A stretch of DNA of 6,092 nucleotides from an uncultured Blautia sp. (GTDB taxonomy: Bacteria; Bacillota; Clostridia; Lachnospirales; Lachnospiraceae). Under the pieces are notes generated by a model that was given only the letters and a program-made list of their open reading frames with translations, was not told the origin of the DNA and did not search any database. This document shows positions 4,454-6,092 of this stretch, one piece after another; position 1 is the stretch's first letter; every line of letters starts with the position of its first letter. The translations under genes were made by a program, and so were the position numbers. Location: assembly GCA_902476765.1 (NCBI GenBank), contig CABSEJ010000184.1:1-6092 (forward strand), given 5' to 3'.

Positions 4454-5302
4454 ATGCCTTATGTTTTGATTGCCCCAAACAGCATAATCTTTCTCCTTTT
4501 TGTTTTAATACCTGTAATATATGGCTTTTATTATTCCTTTATGTCCTGGAAAGGAATCGGAGACGGGGTTTTCATAGGGCTGGCAAACTATGCAGAAGCT
4601 TTTTCAGACCTGAAATTTTGGAATTCCATGAAAAATACAGGGATATTCGTTATTTTTTCTCTGCCCTTTATTATGGCGGTTCCTCTTTTTCTTGCTAATC
4701 TGATGATAAAAAATTTAAGAGGACGTTCTGTTTTCCGGGCTATTTTTTACTGGCCTACTATGTTGTCCTTTATTGTAGTGGGAATTTCCTTTAAGTTTAT
4801 TTTTGGCGATACCACCGGTGTAATCAATTTTCTATTAGAAAAAATACATATAGCAGAAATAGGCTGGCTTACAACCTCTGTATCTGCCATGTTTGTCGTT
4901 ATATTGGCCACTATATGGTGCAGGTCCGGTTTTTATATGATTATGTATATGTCAGGACTTCAAAATATTTCTACCACCTATTATGAGGCATCTGAGATTG
5001 ATGGTGCCAATAAATATCAGCAGTTCTTTTACATAACCTTACCGTTGCTGAAACCTACCACATTCCTTGTTATGATTTTAGGATTGATTGACCTATTTAA
5101 AACCTATGGATTGGTAATTGCCCTGACAAACGGAGGCCCCGCAGGCGCCACAAAATTTATTGTCCAGTATATTTATGAAAAAGCTTTTTCTGAGCTGGAT
5201 TTAGGATATGCCTGTTCCTTGTCCATACTTTTAATGCTCATACTGGCAGTTCTTACTTTACTGCAGTTTATCACTCGCAGAGGAGGTGAAATAGATGCGT
5301 AA
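4454..5302 (+). CDS. Sugar ABC transporter permease, MalF/UgpA type (start region altered)
   Basis: An inner-membrane subunit of a CUT1-type sugar importer. It has six likely membrane segments (first at about 4-28, last at about 253-272, counted from the ATG at 4454). The ATPase-contact EAA loop is intact in YYEASEIDGANKYQQFFYITLPL (176-198). Family sequence begins upstream of this ATG (KNWRQKVMPYVLIAPN, from about 4430), but no normal start codon with a ribosome binding site exists there. The ATG at 4367 is in frame but sits inside the URO-D fragment, has no ribosome binding site, and would add about 20 unrelated residues. The true start appears to have been lost in the deletion. Translation may now restart at 4454, 20 bases after the URO-D stop, aided by the weak AAAGG just before it. 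The gene's stop overlaps the start of the next permease, so the two are translationally coupled. The solute-binding protein gene that usually precedes it is absent. Confidence 0.85.
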   Translation: MPYVLIAPNSIIFLLFVLIPVIYGFYYSFMSWKGIGDGVFIGLANYAEAFSDLKFWNSMKNTGIFVIFSLPFIMAVPLFLANLMIKNLRGRSVFRAIFYWPTMLSFIVVGISFKFIFGDTTGVINFLLEKIHIAEIGWLTTSVSAMFVVILATIWCRSGFYMIMYMSGLQNISTTYYEASEIDGANKYQQFFYITLPLLKPTTFLVMILGLIDLFKTYGLVIALTNGGPAGATKFIVQYIYEKAFSELDLGYACSLSILLMLILAVLTLLQFITRRGGEIDA

Positions 5303-6092
5303 CCAGCAGGCAAAAATAAGCAGCTACATCCTGGCTATCCTGCTTTCCATTTTATTTTTATTTCCCATAGTATGGGTTATCCTGTCATCCTTTAAAAATG
5401 GAAGTGAGCTGTTTCGCTATCCTCCTACCCTGCTGCCCAGCAGCCCTACGATTCAAAACTATATTGACACATTTGCGGAAGGAAACTTTTCTCTGTTCTT
5501 TGGCAACAGTGCTGTCGTAGCTGTCCTCTCCACTATTTTATGCGTTGTTATCAATACCATGGCCGGTTATGCCTTTGCCAAATATCGGTTTCCGGGAAGA
5601 AATATTATCTTTTTTATTTTTATTTCAACTTTGATGATGCCTATGGAAGTATTGATGGTTCCTATTTTTCAGATTATCCAAAAATTAGGTATGTATAATA
5701 CTTTTGCAGGCCTTATCATTCCTCCTGCGGCAACTCCTACCGGGGTATTTATCATGAGACAGTTTTTTCTGTCCATACCAGACGAACTGATGGAAGCCTT
5801 CCGCATTGACGGAGCCTCTGAAACCTCAATCTTTTTACGCATTATGATACCTCTGGCCAAGCCGGCCATGACTGTTCTGGTAATCTTTTCTGTTATGTGG
5901 AGATGGAACGACTATTTATGGCCCTTGATTGTAATAAGAGATACGGATTTGTATACAGTACAATTAGCACTGCTGCAAACAGCCGCTTTCTGCGGACAGC
6001 AGGGCCGCATTTCCCGGACAGTCCGGGCCATATTAAACGGACAGCCTGGGATATCAGCAGGGCAGAGGGTACTCCGCCCTACTGATCAGTAT
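5295..6092 (+). CDS. Sugar ABC transporter permease, MalG/UgpE type (partial, aberrant C-terminus)
   Basis: The second membrane subunit of the same importer. Its ATG at 5295 overlaps the end of the previous gene by 8 bases, with AGGAGG at 5281-5286 eight bases upstream. It has an N-terminal membrane segment (about 10-32), the INTMAGYAFAKYRFPGRN block (86-103), the EAA loop EAFRIDGASETSIFLRIMIPL (167-187), and the family signature WRWNDYLWPLIVIRDTDLYTVQLAL (202-226). After residue 226 (about 5972) the expected last membrane helix is missing in every frame. Instead, 40 hydrophilic residues rich in Arg, Gly and Gln run open to the window end. Family members are about 275 residues long, so the gene should have finished near the window edge. 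The change coincides with a jump in GC content and a row of hairpins, suggesting a rearrangement, insertion or assembly junction. Partial at 3'. Confidence 0.85.
   Translation, partial: MRNQQAKISSYILAILLSILFLFPIVWVILSSFKNGSELFRYPPTLLPSSPTIQNYIDTFAEGNFSLFFGNSAVVAVLSTILCVVINTMAGYAFAKYRFPGRNIIFFIFISTLMMPMEVLMVPIFQIIQKLGMYNTFAGLIIPPAATPTGVFIMRQFFLSIPDELMEAFRIDGASETSIFLRIMIPLAKPAMTVLVIFSVMWRWNDYLWPLIVIRDTDLYTVQLALLQTAAFCGQQGRISRTVRAILNGQPGISAGQRVLRPTDQY
5967..6086. repeat. GC-rich cluster of three hairpins at the window end
   Basis: Hairpin 1 pairs CTGCTG (5970-5975) with CAGCAG (5997-6002), with an inner CCGC/GCGG stem (5983-5986 with 5992-5995). Hairpin 2 is cccggac-a-gtccggg (6013-6027). Hairpin 3 pairs atcagcagggc (6053-6063) with gccctactgat (6076-6086) at 10 of 11 positions. 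The motif cggacag occurs three times (from 5993, 6015 and 6038). GC is about 59% across 5970-6092 against 37% in the preceding 60 bases at 5881-5940 (hand counts). It does not read as permease sequence. I do not recognise the element. Confidence 0.5.

Noticed and set aside
6051..6062. GISAG in the tail of the second permease as a remnant of the family's usual C-terminal motif
   Set aside because: The surrounding residues do not form the expected last membrane helix, and a five-residue match can be chance.
1..6092. CRISPR arrays, tRNA or rRNA genes
   Set aside because: No regularly spaced repeats and no cloverleaf or rRNA-like sequence were seen on reading both strands.

Overview
The window looks like accessory DNA from an anaerobic low-GC Firmicute, most likely a Lachnospiraceae-type gut Clostridium. 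That guess rests on AGGAGG ribosome binding sites, AT-rich codon use, and the gene mix: an AraC-type regulator next to a sugar-type ABC permease pair, a URO-D family protein, and a rubredoxin with a GltB-like FMN synthase. No genus can be named from this alone.

Layout. (1) 1-1290 is an almost complete IS630-family insertion sequence. It has 39-bp imperfect terminal inverted repeats and a transposase split over two frames, joined by a canonical -1 slippery heptamer (A AAA AAA). It carries its own promoter, starting in the left repeat, and hairpins at both ends. Each end carries the perfect 18-bp palindrome cagtacacTAgtgtactg. (2) 1291-1609 is non-coding, with one strong terminator hairpin that best serves leftward transcription. 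(3) 1610-3792 is a leftward three-gene group: AraC-type regulator, a 45-residue rubredoxin-like protein, and a 408-residue GltB-like FMN/Fe-S synthase domain without the glutaminase domain. Gaps are 23 and 24 nt. (4) 3793-4073 is a regulatory region between divergent transcription units: a strong regulator promoter, an 11-bp inverted repeat that is also a rightward terminator, an extended -10 promoter candidate for the rightward genes, and further hairpins. (5) 4074-6092 is a rightward operon: the N-terminal third of a URO-D family protein (TTG start), then two CUT1-type sugar ABC permeases.

How it works together. The AraC-type protein probably senses a small molecule and controls the divergent URO-D/ABC operon. 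Being in line with the rubredoxin and GltB-like genes, it may control them too. The rubredoxin is a plausible electron donor to the GltB-like flavoenzyme (inference).

Signs of rearrangement. The URO-D gene stops after 119 residues and runs directly into a permease that lacks its own start region. No solute-binding protein gene lies between them, so a deletion scar is the simplest reading. The second permease loses recognisable sequence at about 5972, where composition jumps from about 37% to about 59% GC (hand count) and three hairpins follow to the window end. The rightward operon may therefore be non-functional as it stands.
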